A stretch of DNA of 64,000 nt from Variovorax paradoxus (GCF_030815975.1 NZ_JAUSXL010000002.1:3770501-3834500), one strand, 5' to 3'; positions 54,680 to 64,000 are shown, counted from the stretch's first letter. Numbers and translations are program-made. The notes: generated by a model not told the origin, from the letters alone.

Positions 54680-55954
54680 ATGTCCGTCACCTCACTGCTG
54701 CTGCAGCTCGTCGTCATCCTCACCACCGCGCGTCTCTGCGGCTGGGTGCTTCGCCATGTGGGCCAGCCCAGCGTGGTGGGCGAAATGGCCGCGGGGCTCA
54801 TGCTCGGGCCGGCGGTCATGGGCGCGCTCTTTCCGTCGCTGCACGCGCAGCTGTTCTCCAGGGACCAGCTGCAGGGCCTTTCGTCGCTGTCGACGGTGGG
54901 GCTGGTGCTGTTCATGTTCGTTGTCGGCCTGGAACTGCGGGCTTCGCGGAACATGCGGTCGCAGCTGAAGGCCGCCGGCGCGGTAGGCGTGCTCAGCGTG
55001 GTCGTGCCGCTGGCGCTGGGCCTCGCGATCTCGCCGGCGCTGTATCCCACGCTGGCGCCGGCCGGCGTCGCTTTCTGGCCCTTTGCGCTGTTCATGGCGG
55101 CGGCGCTCTCCATCACGGCCTTTCCGGTCATGGCGCGCATCCTCAAGGACCGCGGCATGACGCGCACCTCCTTCGGCCAGCTCTCGCTCAGCGCCGCCGC
55201 GGTGGTCGACGTGTTCGCCTGGATCCTGCTGGCCTTCGTGGTGGCCCTGGTGGGCGCGGGCGAGGGCTACGCGGGCCTCATAAAGATCACGGTTGGCGTG
55301 GTCGTGATGCTCGCGGTGCTGTTTTTCGGCCTGAAGCCGGCCTTTGCCTGGCTGCTGCGCGTGAAGGCGCCCGACGGCGAACCTTCGACCACGGTGATGG
55401 CCTCGCTCATGATCGGCCTGCTGGTCACCGCGCTGTTGACCGAATGGCTGCACCTGCACGCGGTGTTCGGCGCTTTCCTGTTCGGCGCCTGCCTGCCGCG
55501 CGACGACCGGCTGCTGCGCTCGCTGAGCGAACGCATCGAGCCGATCTCCATCGTCGTGCTGATGCCGCTGTTCTTTGCGCTGGCCGGACTGGGCACCACG
55601 GCGAATGCCTTCTCCAGTGCGAGCCTGGGCGCGATGCTGCTGATCGTGGGCGTTGCCACCGTCGGCAAGATCGCCGGCGGCGCGGCCGGCGCACGCATCG
55701 CCGGCTACGGCTGGCGCGACAGCCTGGCCACCGGTTCGCTGATGAATGCGCGCGGGCTCATGGAGCTGATCGTGATCAAGATCGGGCTTGACGTCGGGCT
55801 GATCGGCCCCGAACTGTTCACCATGCTGCTGGTGATGGCGCTCGCCACCACCGCGATGACGGGGCCGCTGATCAACCTGGTGATGGGGCGCGCAAAGGTT
55901 TCCACCGCAGCCGAGAAGGCCGAAGCCGAAGCGCAGGCGCGCGCCAAGCCGTAG
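54680..55954 (+). CDS. CPA2-family cation:proton antiporter
   Basis: A 424-aa membrane antiporter of the Na_H_Exchanger (KefB/GerN-like) family. Seen: about twelve membrane helices with WVLRHVGQPSVVGEMAAGLMLGP in helix 2, LFMFVVGLELRASRNM, FMAAALSITAFPVMARIL and SLSAAAVVDVFAWILLA, which holds the conserved Asp of the ion site. There is no C-terminal RCK (TrkA-N) domain; the tail is a short Ala/Glu/Lys helix. It lies 80 nt after cadA on the same strand inside the metal island. Whether it exchanges K+, Na+ or another ion is not readable. Confidence 0.9.
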   Translation: MSVTSLLLQLVVILTTARLCGWVLRHVGQPSVVGEMAAGLMLGPAVMGALFPSLHAQLFSRDQLQGLSSLSTVGLVLFMFVVGLELRASRNMRSQLKAAGAVGVLSVVVPLALGLAISPALYPTLAPAGVAFWPFALFMAAALSITAFPVMARILKDRGMTRTSFGQLSLSAAAVVDVFAWILLAFVVALVGAGEGYAGLIKITVGVVVMLAVLFFGLKPAFAWLLRVKAPDGEPSTTVMASLMIGLLVTALLTEWLHLHAVFGAFLFGACLPRDDRLLRSLSERIEPISIVVLMPLFFALAGLGTTANAFSSASLGAMLLIVGVATVGKIAGGAAGARIAGYGWRDSLATGSLMNARGLMELIVIKIGLDVGLIGPELFTMLLVMALATTAMTGPLINLVMGRAKVSTAAEKAEAEAQARAKP

Positions 55955-55958
55955 GACC

Positions 55959-57290
55959 TCAGCGCGCGAGCGGCACTGCGAACCCGATGCGGGTCTCGCC
56001 ATCTGCGCTGGAGGCGAACACGCGGCCGCCATGCATGCGCGCAATGGCCTCGACGATCGAGAGCCCCAGGCCGTGGTGGCGCGCCGACCTGTCCCTTGCG
56101 GCGTCGGCGCGATAGAAACGCTCGAACAGGCGCGGCAGCGTCTCGGCCGCGATCGGTTCGCCGCGGTTCACGACAGTGAGCGTGGCTTCGTTCGGGCCCG
56201 TGCAAATCTCTATGCCGATGCGGGATGCCGGCGCTGCGAAGCGGATGGCATTGCCCAGCAGGTTGGAAAGCGCGCGCCGCACAAGCGAAGCATCGACATC
56301 GGCCACGGCGTCGCCGGTGAGCGTGGCCGCGAGCCCGGCTTCCTCGAGCATGGCGTCGTGAAAGTCGACCACATCGCGCGCCTGCGCCGCCAGGCTGGTA
56401 CCGGCCTTCACGCGCAGCGGTGCGCCGCGCTCGGCCTGCGACAGAAAGAGCATGTCGGTGACGATGCCAGAGAGCCTGCCGACCTCTTCGAGGTTGGAGG
56501 CCAGAACGGCTTGCAGCTCTTCGTTCGGCCGCGGGCGCGACAGCGCAAGTTCGGTGGAGCCGATCAGGTTGGCGAGCGGCGTGCGCAGCTCGTGCGCGAC
56601 GTCGGCATTGAACGATTCGAGTTGCACATAGGCCTTCTGCACGCGCAGCAGCAGGGCATTGAACTGCGTGATCCACGGATGCAGTTCGCGCGCGAACGCC
56701 GATGCGTCGATGGGCTGGTTGATGTGGTCCGGCGTCAGTGCGGCGGTGCGCTCGGCCAGTGCCTGCAGCGGCCGCAGCCCGCGCCGCACCAGCTGCGCGC
56801 CGGTCAGCGACACCAGCAGCGTGCCCAGCACGGTGGCCGCCAGCAGTGTCCATGCAAGGCGGCGCAGCAGCACCACATCCCTTGCCACGTCGATGCCGAT
56901 GCGGATCGAAAGCGGCGTGCCGCCGCCTGCCCGGCCCCACGTGTGCACGAAGTCGCGCTGGACCCAGCGCCCGCCCGCGGCCGGTGCCGAGCGAAAGAAA
57001 ACGCTGCCGTCGGACTGCCGCGCGATCGACAGGCTCACGTCGTCCTGCAGCGAGAAGAAGTCTTCTAGCTTGTGGCGCAGGAAGGAAAGATCGCCGTCCT
57101 TCTCGCCTTCCTCCAGCAGGTGCCGCACCAGCTGCGCCTTGTTGTCGAGTTCGCCGTCCTGCTTCTCGCCGAAGCTCCATGCCGTGACCAGGTACACCGC
57201 GAGGCAGGCCACGCTGAGGCAGAAGAAGGCCTGCGCGGCGAACCAGGAGGTGAGCCGGTTGCGTATCGAATGCGGCCGTGTCGGGCTCAC
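55959..57290 (-). CDS. czcS: Heavy-metal sensor histidine kinase, CzcS/CusS-like
   Basis: A 443-aa kinase. Seen: two membrane helices (about residues 14-35 and 150-172) bounding a ~115-residue periplasmic domain, a HAMP-like linker, the HisKA box [18 protein letters not shown], and ATPase motifs [10 protein letters not shown] and [16 protein letters not shown]. The start is a GTG ([12 protein letters not shown]) that overlaps the regulator's stop by 4 nt (GTGA); longer frames exist but would overlap the regulator broadly. The periplasmic domain has few His or Cys. It probably senses Zn, Cd, Co or Cu for the czc genes. Confidence 0.92.
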   Translation of the reverse strand: MSPTRPHSIRNRLTSWFAAQAFFCLSVACLAVYLVTAWSFGEKQDGELDNKAQLVRHLLEEGEKDGDLSFLRHKLEDFFSLQDDVSLSIARQSDGSVFFRSAPAAGGRWVQRDFVHTWGRAGGGTPLSIRIGIDVARDVVLLRRLAWTLLAATVLGTLLVSLTGAQLVRRGLRPLQALAERTAALTPDHINQPIDASAFARELHPWITQFNALLLRVQKAYVQLESFNADVAHELRTPLANLIGSTELALSRPRPNEELQAVLASNLEEVGRLSGIVTDMLFLSQAERGAPLRVKAGTSLAAQARDVVDFHDAMLEEAGLAATLTGDAVADVDASLVRRALSNLLGNAIRFAAPASRIGIEICTGPNEATLTVVNRGEPIAAETLPRLFERFYRADAARDRSARHHGLGLSIVEAIARMHGGRVFASSADGETRIGFAVPLAR

Positions 57291-57964
57291 GACCAGGAAC
57301 GATCCTCGAGCACGTAGCCCATGCCGCGCACCGTGTGCAGCAGCTTGACGTCGAATGGATCGTCGATCTTGCTGCGCAGCCTGCGGATGGCCACCTCGAC
57401 CACGTTGGTGTCGCTGTCGAAGTTCATCTCCCACACCTGCTCGGCGAGCGTGCTGCGCGAAAGTATCTGCCCGCGGCGGCGCAGCAGCACCACCAGCAAC
57501 GTGAACTCCTTGGCCGTGAGGTCCAGGCGCTTGCGGTCGCGAAAGCACTTGCGGCTGGCCAGGTCGAGCTCCAGGTCGGCCAGCCGGAGCATGGTGGACT
57601 CCTGCGGCTTGCCGCGGCGCAGCAGCGCCTGCACACGCGCCAGCAGTTCGGAAAAGGAGAAGGGCTTGACCAGGTAGTCGTCGGCGCCTTGCTGCAGGCC
57701 GTTGACCCGGTCTTCGACCTTGTCGCGGGCGGTGAGCACCAGCACGGGCACGTTGCTGGTGCGCCGTATCGCTTGCAGCACCGCGAAGCCGTCGATGCCG
57801 GGAAGCATCACGTCGAGCAGGATCAGCGCGTAGTCGCCCTCGGTGGCGAGGTAGCGGCCTTCGATGCCGTCGCGCGCGATGTCGACCACATAGCCGTTCT
57901 CCTCCAGGCCCTTCTTCAGGTAGTCGCCCAGCTTGGGTTCGTCTTCAATGACCAGAATTCGCAT
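57287..57964 (-). CDS. czcR: OmpR-family response regulator, CzcR/CusR-like
   Basis: A 225-aa regulator. Seen: a receiver with [20 protein letters not shown], phospho-Asp in [22 protein letters not shown] and DYLVKPFSF, and a winged-helix domain with [35 protein letters not shown] and [11 protein letters not shown]. The motif set matches the heavy-metal subgroup (CzcR, CusR, CopR). It is coupled to the kinase gene by a 4-nt overlap and diverges from czcI. A perfect 14-bp palindrome upstream is its likely operator. Confidence 0.94.
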   Translation of the reverse strand: MRILVIEDEPKLGDYLKKGLEENGYVVDIARDGIEGRYLATEGDYALILLDVMLPGIDGFAVLQAIRRTSNVPVLVLTARDKVEDRVNGLQQGADDYLVKPFSFSELLARVQALLRRGKPQESTMLRLADLELDLASRKCFRDRKRLDLTAKEFTLLVVLLRRRGQILSRSTLAEQVWEMNFDSDTNVVEVAIRRLRSKIDDPFDVKLLHTVRGMGYVLEDRSWS

Positions 57965-58000
57965 CGACGGATGTTAACGATGGGGTGGGGGCGCCGGAGG

Positions 58001-58014
58001 TTACGAATTCGTAA
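58001..58014. promoter_or_regulatory. Palindrome TTACGAATTCGTAA, likely CzcR box
   Basis: A perfect 14-bp dyad lies in the interval between the divergent czcR and czcI, 36 bases from the czcR ATG and 112 from the czcI ATG. Heavy-metal OmpR regulators bind dyads of the TTAC-N-GTAA type. Control of both directions is inferred. Confidence 0.7.
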
Positions 58015-58126
58015 TCACGGCGAGGGGCAAGATCCCGCACGCCTGACTTACATTGCGCCGCAACCTGCAGACCGCAGGGGCATTGCAGGCCAGCGTGCCA
58101 CATGCCGTCGATATACTTTTTGGTCC

Positions 58127-58498
58127 ATGCGCCGCTGGCTCCTCATCTTCCTGCTGCTTCTGCTCCCGTTCCAGTTCAGCTGGGCGGCATCGGCCGCCTA
58201 TTGCCAGCACGAGCGCGATGCGCAGCCGAGCCACTGGGGTCATCACGAGCATGAGCCGGACCGCAGCGCGGGCAGCTCCCGCACCGACGACGCACAGAAG
58301 AGCCCCGGCACCCAGCCCAACGCCGTGCTCGGCGATTGCGCCGTCTGCCATCTGGGCCAGGCGCAGCACCTGCCCTCGGCGCCTGATCGCATGCAGGCGC
58401 TGCCAATGGCGCAGTCGCTGCGCGCCGTGTCCGATGAACATTTCATCTCGCACATCTCCGAAGTGCCCGTGCCTCCTGCGTGGCCTCTCGCCCTTTGA
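58127..58498 (+). CDS. czcI: CzcI-like periplasmic metal-resistance protein
   Basis: A 123-aa secreted protein. Seen: MRRWLLIFLLLLLPFQFSWA as signal peptide, then AAYCQHE, an HxxHHEHE cluster, a Ser/Asp/Gln-rich middle and a GDCAVCHLGQ motif with CxxC-His. Known: CzcI lies first in czc operons of Cupriavidus and relatives and affects regulation of the pump; its mechanism is unclear. The ATG was chosen at the signal peptide. It is followed by czcC after 98 nt. Confidence 0.85.
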   Translation: MRRWLLIFLLLLLPFQFSWAASAAYCQHERDAQPSHWGHHEHEPDRSAGSSRTDDAQKSPGTQPNAVLGDCAVCHLGQAQHLPSAPDRMQALPMAQSLRAVSDEHFISHISEVPVPPAWPLAL

Positions 58499-58596
58499 TT
58501 CGGCGAGAGAACGACCCATCCCCCTGATACCCGACATCAGCAGCTGAGCTCTCGCCGAATTCGTCCGTCCGTTGTTTTGCAACCCAGGAGAATTCG

Positions 58597-59931
58597 ATGC
58601 GCACGCTCTTCGTGCCGCTGGCCGTCATGGCCCTGGCGGTGCCCCCGGCATTTTCACAACCCGTTGCCGGTTCCCACCCCTCGCCGATCCGGCCCGCGGC
58701 CGCGGCAACGGCGGAGCCCGCCGGTCCGCTGGACCTGCGCAGCGCGCTTGCGCTCGCACGGCAGTTCAACCCCGGGCTTTCGTCCGCCTCGCGCGAGCGG
58801 GAGGCCACCGATGCGGCCGTGCTGCAGGCCGGTGCCTGGCCCAATCCCGTGCTCGAAGCGCAGCTGGAAGACCTGCGCCGCGGCAACCGCACCACCACGC
58901 TGCAGCTGAGCCAGCCCATCGAACTGGGCGGCAAGCGCGCAGCCCGCGTGGCGGCGGCCGAGCGTGCGCGCGACCAGGCCGCATCGGCACTGCTCGCGCG
59001 GCGCTCCGAGCTGCGCGCATCGGCGATCACGCTGTTCTTCGAAGTGCTGGCTGCGCAGGAGCGCTTGCGCCTGGCGCAGGACTCGGTGGGGCTTGCAGAG
59101 GCGGCCACCCGCGCCGCCGCCAACCGCGTGGCGGCGGGCAAGGTTTCGCCTCTGGAAGAGAACCGCGCGCGCGTGGCCGAGGCCGGCATCCGCGTCGAGC
59201 TGCTGCAGGCCGAGGGCGCATTGCGTTCGGCGCGCCAGCAACTTGCTGCGCTCTGGGGCAACCCGAACCCGCGCTTCACGCGCGCGGACGGCGCGCTCGA
59301 CCGGCTGCCGGCCGCGGTTGAAGCGGGGAACGTGGAGGGCCGGCTTGCCGCGGCGCCCGTGCTGCGCCAGGCGCGGCTCGAGGTCGAGCGGCGCCAGGCG
59401 CTGTCTGAGCTGGAGCAGGCCCGGCGCATGCCCGACCTCACCGTGTCGCTGGGCGCGAAGCGCGTGCCGGCCGACGAGGGCATGGGCAGCAGCAGCAGCA
59501 GCGGCCGCAACCAGGTCGTGGTGGGCCTGTCGGTGCCGCTGCCGATCTTCGACACCAACCGCGGCAACGTCGCCGAGGCGCTGAGCCGCGAAGACAAGGC
59601 GCGCGACGACCTCGCCGTGGCCGAACTGCAGCTGGGTGCCGACGTGGCGCAGGCCACCGAACGCCTGCGCTCGGCGCGCGCCACTGCCCAGACGCTGCAG
59701 CACGACGCGCTGCCCGGTGCCGAAGCCGCCTACAAGGCCGCGGCCAGGGGCTTCGAGCTCGGCAAGTTCGGCTTTCTCGAGGCGCTCGATGCGCAGCGCA
59801 CGCTGTTCCAGGTGCGCAGCCAGCACCTGCTTGCCGTGGCCGAGGCGCATCGCGCGGCCGCAGAACTCGACCGGCTGCTCGGCACCGGCGGCGAAGAAGA
59901 AACCCCGCATGCGGCACCTGCCGCGCGCTGA
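58597..59931 (+). CDS. czcC: CzcC-like outer-membrane efflux channel
   Basis: TolC-family outer-membrane subunit of a metal RND pump, 444 aa. Seen: a signal peptide (to about residue 21, PAFSQ), then LDLRSALALARQFNPGLSSA, AWPNPVLEAQLEDL, LSQPIELGGKRAARVAAAE and the second repeat LEALDAQRTLFQVRSQHL. These are typical CzcC features and there is no lipobox. GGAGA stands 7 bases before the ATG. It forms the CzcCBA pump with the two following genes and exports Co2+, Zn2+ or Cd2+ across the outer membrane. Confidence 0.93.
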   Translation: MRTLFVPLAVMALAVPPAFSQPVAGSHPSPIRPAAAATAEPAGPLDLRSALALARQFNPGLSSASREREATDAAVLQAGAWPNPVLEAQLEDLRRGNRTTTLQLSQPIELGGKRAARVAAAERARDQAASALLARRSELRASAITLFFEVLAAQERLRLAQDSVGLAEAATRAAANRVAAGKVSPLEENRARVAEAGIRVELLQAEGALRSARQQLAALWGNPNPRFTRADGALDRLPAAVEAGNVEGRLAAAPVLRQARLEVERRQALSELEQARRMPDLTVSLGAKRVPADEGMGSSSSSGRNQVVVGLSVPLPIFDTNRGNVAEALSREDKARDDLAVAELQLGADVAQATERLRSARATAQTLQHDALPGAEAAYKAAARGFELGKFGFLEALDAQRTLFQVRSQHLLAVAEAHRAAAELDRLLGTGGEEETPHAAPAAR

Positions 59932-59948
59932 CAAGGAACGCACGAATC

Positions 59949-61247
59949 ATGAACACCGAAGAAGAACGCAAGACCTTCGCCGAGCGCATCGGCAAGAAGC
60001 AGTGGATGGCCATCGCGGCCGTGCTGGTGGTGGGCCTCGGCGCCGGCGCGATGATCCTGCGCACCGCGCCGCCCGCGCCTGAGGTCGCCGGCCATTCGGA
60101 AGCCGAGGGGCATGCCGATGGCGAGCACCATGAGGAAGGCCACGCCGAGGGCAAGGAGGACCACGGCCGCGGACATGGCGAAGCCAAAGGCCACGCCGGC
60201 GAGGAGCACAAGGGAGAAGAGAAAAGGATTGCCTTCACGGATGAGCAGATCCAGGCCGCCGGCTTGGCCATCGAAAGCGCCGGCCCGGCGCGCATCCGGT
60301 CGTCGCTGCAGCTGCCCGGCGAGATCAGGTTCAACGAAGACCGCACGGCCCACGTGGTGCCGCGCGTGGCGGGCGTGGTCGAGAGCGTGCCGGCCAACCT
60401 CGGGCAGGAGGTCAAGCGCGGGCAGGTGCTGGCGGTGCTCTCGAGCCCGATGCTCTCGGAGCAGCGCAGCGAGCTTCAGTCGGCGCAGCGCCGGCTCGAG
60501 CTGGCCCGCACCACCTACCAGCGCGAGAAGAAACTCTGGGAAGAAAAGATCTCGGCCCAGCAGGACTACCTGCAGGCACAGCAGGCCATGCAGGAGGCGC
60601 AGATCGCCGTGGCCAATGCGAACCAGAAGCTGCTCGCGCTGGGGGCCGCGCCCGCCTCTTTGGCACTTGGCCGCTACGAGCTGCGCGCACCCTTCAACGG
60701 CATGGTGGTCGAGAAGCACATCTCGCTCGGCGAATCGGTGAAGGAAGACGCCAGCGTCTTCACCATTTCCGATCTCTCGACCGTGTGGGCCGAGATCAGC
60801 GTGGCCGCGAACAACCTGAAACTCGTGCGCGTCGGCGAGCCGGTGACCATCCGCTCCAGCGCCTTCGAGCAGGCGGCCAGCGGCACGGTGTCTTACGTGG
60901 GTTCGCTGATCGGCGCGCAGACGCGCACCGCCACGGCGCGCGTCACGCTGGCGAATCCGCAGCGCATGTGGCGGCCCGGGCTGTTCGTGAATGTGGAGCT
61001 GGTTGCGTCCGAAGCGGAGGCGCCCGTCTCGGTGTCTGCCGATGCAGTGCAGACGGTGGAAGACAAGCCCACCGTCTTCCTCAAGGTGCCCGGCGGCTTC
61101 ATGCCACAGCACGTGCAGATCGGCCGCAGCGACGGCCGGCGCATCGAAATATTGAGCGGCCTCGTGCCCGGCACCGCGCATGCCGCGAGCGGCAGCTTCG
61201 TCGTGAAGTCGCAGCAGGGCAAGAGCTCTGCCACGCACACCCACTGA
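59949..61247 (+). CDS. czcB: CzcB-like RND periplasmic adaptor with His-rich segment
   Basis: Membrane-fusion subunit of the metal pump, 432 aa. Seen: an N-terminal membrane anchor (about residues 17-40), a His/Glu/Gly-rich segment of about 45 residues (GHSEAEGHADGEHHEEGH...) containing more than ten His, then the adaptor domains with HVVPRVAGVVESVPANLGQ, GQVLAVLSSPMLSEQ, LRAPFNGMVVEKHISLGES and ISDLSTVWAEISV. The His-rich part likely binds metal in the periplasm before transfer. It starts 17 nt after czcC and ends 9 nt before czcA. Confidence 0.94.
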   Translation: MNTEEERKTFAERIGKKQWMAIAAVLVVGLGAGAMILRTAPPAPEVAGHSEAEGHADGEHHEEGHAEGKEDHGRGHGEAKGHAGEEHKGEEKRIAFTDEQIQAAGLAIESAGPARIRSSLQLPGEIRFNEDRTAHVVPRVAGVVESVPANLGQEVKRGQVLAVLSSPMLSEQRSELQSAQRRLELARTTYQREKKLWEEKISAQQDYLQAQQAMQEAQIAVANANQKLLALGAAPASLALGRYELRAPFNGMVVEKHISLGESVKEDASVFTISDLSTVWAEISVAANNLKLVRVGEPVTIRSSAFEQAASGTVSYVGSLIGAQTRTATARVTLANPQRMWRPGLFVNVELVASEAEAPVSVSADAVQTVEDKPTVFLKVPGGFMPQHVQIGRSDGRRIEILSGLVPGTAHAASGSFVVKSQQGKSSATHTH

Positions 61248-61256
61248 GGACACCGC

Positions 61257-64000
61257 ATGTTCGAACGAGTCATCCGGTTTTCCATCGAGCAGCGCTGGCT
61301 GGTCCTGCTGGCCGTGCTGGGCATGGCCGCGCTCGGCGTCTTCAGCTACCAGAAGCTGCCGATCGACGCGGTGCCAGACATCACCAACGTGCAGGTGCAG
61401 ATCAACACCGCCGCGCCGGGCTATTCGCCGCTCGAGGCCGAGCAGCGCGTGACCTACCCGATAGAGACGGTCATGGCCGGCCTGCCGGGGCTGCAGCAGG
61501 CCCGGTCGCTGTCGCGCTACGGCCTCTCGCAGGTGACGGTGATCTTCGAGGACGGCACCGACATCTACTTTGCGCGGCAGCTCGTGAACGAGCGCATCCA
61601 GTCGGCGCGCGAGAACATGCCCAGCGGCATCTCGCCGGTGATCGGGCCGATCTCGACCGGGCTGGGCGAAATCTATCTCTGGACCGTGGAAGCCGAAGAG
61701 AGCGCCAGGAAAGCCGACGGCAAGCCTTACACGCCCACCGACCTGCGCGAGATCCAGGACTGGATCATCAAGCCGCAGCTGCGCAACGTGAAGGGCGTGA
61801 CCGAGATCAACTCCATCGGCGGCCACGCGAAGGAGTTCCAGATCGCGCCCGACCCTGCAAAGCTGCTGGCGCACGGCCTCACGATGACCGACATCGTGGC
61901 CGCTCTGGAGCGCAACAACGCCAACGTGGGTGCGGGCTACATCGAGAAGCGCGGCGAGCAATACCTGATCCGCGCACCGGGCCAGGTGAAGTCGGCGGAG
62001 GACATCGGCAACGTGATCCTCGCGAACTCCAGCGCCAGTGCCGGCGGTATTCCGCTGCGCGTGCAGGACGTGGCCGAGGTCGGCGTCGGCCAGGAGCTGC
62101 GCACCGGCGCCGCCACCGACAACGGCCGCGAGGTGGTGCTGGGCACGGTGTTCATGCTGATCGGGGAGAACAGCCGCACCGTCTCGCAGGCGGTCGACAA
62201 GAAGATGCAGGAAATCAACCGCACGCTGCCCGAAGGCGTGAAGGCCGTCACGGTGTACGACCGCACGGTGCTGGTCGACAAGGCCATTGCCACCGTGAAG
62301 AAGAACCTGTTCGAGGGTGCGGTGCTGGTGATTGCGGTGCTGTTCCTGTTCCTCGGCAACCTGCGCGCGGCGCTGATCACCGCGCTGGTGATTCCGCTGT
62401 CGATGCTCTTCACCTTCACCGGCATGGTGAACCAGAAGATCAGCGCCAACCTCATGAGCCTGGGCGCGCTGGACTTCGGCATCATCATCGACGGCGCGGT
62501 GGTGATCGTGGAGAACTGCGTGCGGCGCCTCGCCCACGCGCAGGCCAGGCATGGGCGGGCGCTGACGCGCAGCGAGCGCTTTCACGAGGTGTTCGCGGCC
62601 TCGCAGGAGGCGCGGCGGCCGCTGCTGTTCGGCCAGCTGATCATCATGATCGTGTACCTGCCGATCTTTGCGCTCGCGGGCGTGGAGGGCAAGCTGTTCC
62701 ACCCGATGGCCTTCACCGTGGTGATTGCGCTGCTCGGCGCGATGATCCTGTCGATCACCTTCATTCCCGCGGCCGTGGCGCTGTTCATCGGCAACAAGGT
62801 GAGCGAGAAGGAGAACCGCCTGATGCAGTGGGCCCGGCGCGGCTACGAGCCGCTGCTCGCGCGCGCGATGGCGGCCAAGCCGCTGGTCATTACCACGGCG
62901 GTTGTGGCGGTGGTTCTGTCGGGCCTGCTGGCCACGCGCCTGGGCACGGAGTTCGTGCCGAGCCTCGGCGAGGGCGACTTCGCCATCCAGGCGCTGCGCA
63001 TTCCGGGCACCAGCCTCACGCAGTCGGTCGAGATGCAAAAGCAGATCGAACGCACGCTGAAGGCGAAGTTTCCGGAGATCGAACGCGTGTTCGCGCGCAC
63101 CGGCACGGCCGAGATCGCCTCGGACCCGATGCCGCCGAACATTTCCGATGGCTACATCATGCTCAAGCCGGAGAGCGAGTGGCCCGAGCCGCGGCGCACG
63201 CGCGACGAGCTGCGGGACGCCGTGCAGCAAGAGGTCGAGAAGCTGCCGGGCAACAACTACGAGTTCTCGCAGCCGATCCAGCTGCGCTTCAACGAGCTGA
63301 TCTCGGGCGTGCGCAGCGACGTGGCCGTGAAGATCTTCGGCGACGACATGGAGGTGCTGAACAAGACGGCGGCCGAGGTGGCGGAAGCCCTGGGCAGGAT
63401 CCCCGGCGCCACCGAAGTGAAGGTCGAGCAGACCACCGGCCTGCCGATGCTCACGGTGAACATCGACCGCGGCAAGACCGCGCGCTACGGCCTCAACGTG
63501 GGCGACGTGCAGGACGCGGTCTCCATCGCAGTGGGTGGGCGCGAGGCGGGCACGCTGTTCGACGGCGACCGGCGTTTCGGCATCCTCGTGCGGCTGCCCG
63601 AGCACCTGCGCACCGACCTGGAGGCGATCAAGCGCCTTCCGCTGGCGCTGCCCATGGGCGCGGGTGCGCAGGCGCAGCAGCGCGCCAGCTTCATCCCGCT
63701 CGGCGAAGTGGCCACGCTGGAGTTCGCGCCGGGTCCGAATCAGGTGAGCCGTGAGGACGGCAAGCGCCGCATCGTGGTGAGCGCCAATGTGCGCGGGCGC
63801 GACCTCGGCTCCTTCGTGGCCGAGGCCGGGGAAGCGATGCGCAAGGTGCGCATTCCGCCGGGCTACTGGACGGCCTGGGGCGGCCAGTACGAGAACCTGG
63901 CGTCGGCCACCGAGCGGCTGCAGGTGGTGGTGCCGGTGTCGCTGCTCCTGGTGTTCACGCTGCTGTTCGCGATGTTCGGCAACCTGAAGGATGGGCTGCT
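61257..64000 (+). CDS. czcA: CzcA-like heavy-metal RND pump (cut by window end)
   Basis: Inner-membrane metal/proton antiporter; the first ~914 residues are present and the remainder (usually 100-150 residues) lies beyond the window. Seen: MFERVIRFSIEQRWLVLL, LPIDAVPDITNVQVQINT, and the HME-RND signature DFGIIIDGAVVIVEN with Asp406, Asp412 and Glu419, which correspond to the proton-relay residues D402, D408 and E415 of Cupriavidus CzcA. The divalent class (Zn/Co/Cd) is suggested by that motif and by CzcI, CzcC and CzcB upstream. No frame damage is seen in the visible part. Confidence 0.95.
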   Translation, partial: MFERVIRFSIEQRWLVLLAVLGMAALGVFSYQKLPIDAVPDITNVQVQINTAAPGYSPLEAEQRVTYPIETVMAGLPGLQQARSLSRYGLSQVTVIFEDGTDIYFARQLVNERIQSARENMPSGISPVIGPISTGLGEIYLWTVEAEESARKADGKPYTPTDLREIQDWIIKPQLRNVKGVTEINSIGGHAKEFQIAPDPAKLLAHGLTMTDIVAALERNNANVGAGYIEKRGEQYLIRAPGQVKSAEDIGNVILANSSASAGGIPLRVQDVAEVGVGQELRTGAATDNGREVVLGTVFMLIGENSRTVSQAVDKKMQEINRTLPEGVKAVTVYDRTVLVDKAIATVKKNLFEGAVLVIAVLFLFLGNLRAALITALVIPLSMLFTFTGMVNQKISANLMSLGALDFGIIIDGAVVIVENCVRRLAHAQARHGRALTRSERFHEVFAASQEARRPLLFGQLIIMIVYLPIFALAGVEGKLFHPMAFTVVIALLGAMILSITFIPAAVALFIGNKVSEKENRLMQWARRGYEPLLARAMAAKPLVITTAVVAVVLSGLLATRLGTEFVPSLGEGDFAIQALRIPGTSLTQSVEMQKQIERTLKAKFPEIERVFARTGTAEIASDPMPPNISDGYIMLKPESEWPEPRRTRDELRDAVQQEVEKLPGNNYEFSQPIQLRFNELISGVRSDVAVKIFGDDMEVLNKTAAEVAEALGRIPGATEVKVEQTTGLPMLTVNIDRGKTARYGLNVGDVQDAVSIAVGGREAGTLFDGDRRFGILVRLPEHLRTDLEAIKRLPLALPMGAGAQAQQRASFIPLGEVATLEFAPGPNQVSREDGKRRIVVSANVRGRDLGSFVAEAGEAMRKVRIPPGYWTAWGGQYENLASATERLQVVVPVSLLLVFTLLFAMFGNLKDGL

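Overview
The window is GC-rich, gene-dense chromosomal DNA. Its gene set points to a betaproteobacterium of the Burkholderiales, most likely Comamonadaceae and Variovorax-like: three Bug-type tricarboxylate-transporter binding proteins, MdtABC- and CzcCBA-type RND pumps, a CadR/CadA pair, and many short inverted-repeat elements between genes. This assignment rests on gene content and protein style, not on a search. No rRNA, tRNA, CRISPR array, insertion sequence or prophage was recognised. No stretch longer than about 300 bases lacks a gene.

Layout. 1-3000 (minus): M23 peptidase (cut by the window edge), RluE-type pseudouridine synthase, glnS. 3135-6348: a Pro/Tyr-rich secreted protein, then a translationally coupled 2TM protein/LytS-type kinase/LytTR regulator unit and a small membrane protein. 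6575-15951: an MdtA-MdtB-MdtC-outer-membrane-factor efflux operon. 16051-20500: an SPW-repeat membrane protein and an amino-acid cluster (RpiR regulator diverging from a class III aminotransferase, an orphan binding protein and a racemase-like enzyme). 20581: uppP. 21495-27076: an adhesin locus with two paralogous response regulators and a 7TMR-DISM kinase around a trimeric autotransporter. 27132-31480 (minus): mutS, an Anbu-type proteasome homologue and an alpha/beta hydrolase, reading towards the second response regulator. 31582-33219: a putative HTH protein and corA. 33353-35785: a YqjH/YqjI-like pair and an HDOD protein. 35950-38359: an AraC regulator and MFS exporter of visibly lower GC. 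38393-44235: sulfatase, three Bug proteins and a LysR regulator. 44232-51564: DUF418 protein, MscS channel, FUSC protein, suhB, trmJ, cysE. 51774-64000: a metal-resistance island (cadR, cadA, CPA2 antiporter, two-component system, czcI-czcC-czcB-czcA; czcA is cut by the window end).

How the genes work together. The metal island pairs inner-membrane export (CadA) with trans-envelope export (CzcCBA), under a one-component sensor (CadR) and a two-component sensor. The adhesin locus looks like a surface-attachment module with its own signalling. The Anbu gene lies in a run of closely spaced same-strand genes without any of the usual Anbu partners. Two single-base frame slips are visible, one at the 3' end of the third Bug gene and one at the 5' end of the YqjH-like gene; in both, removing one base restores a natural-looking protein.
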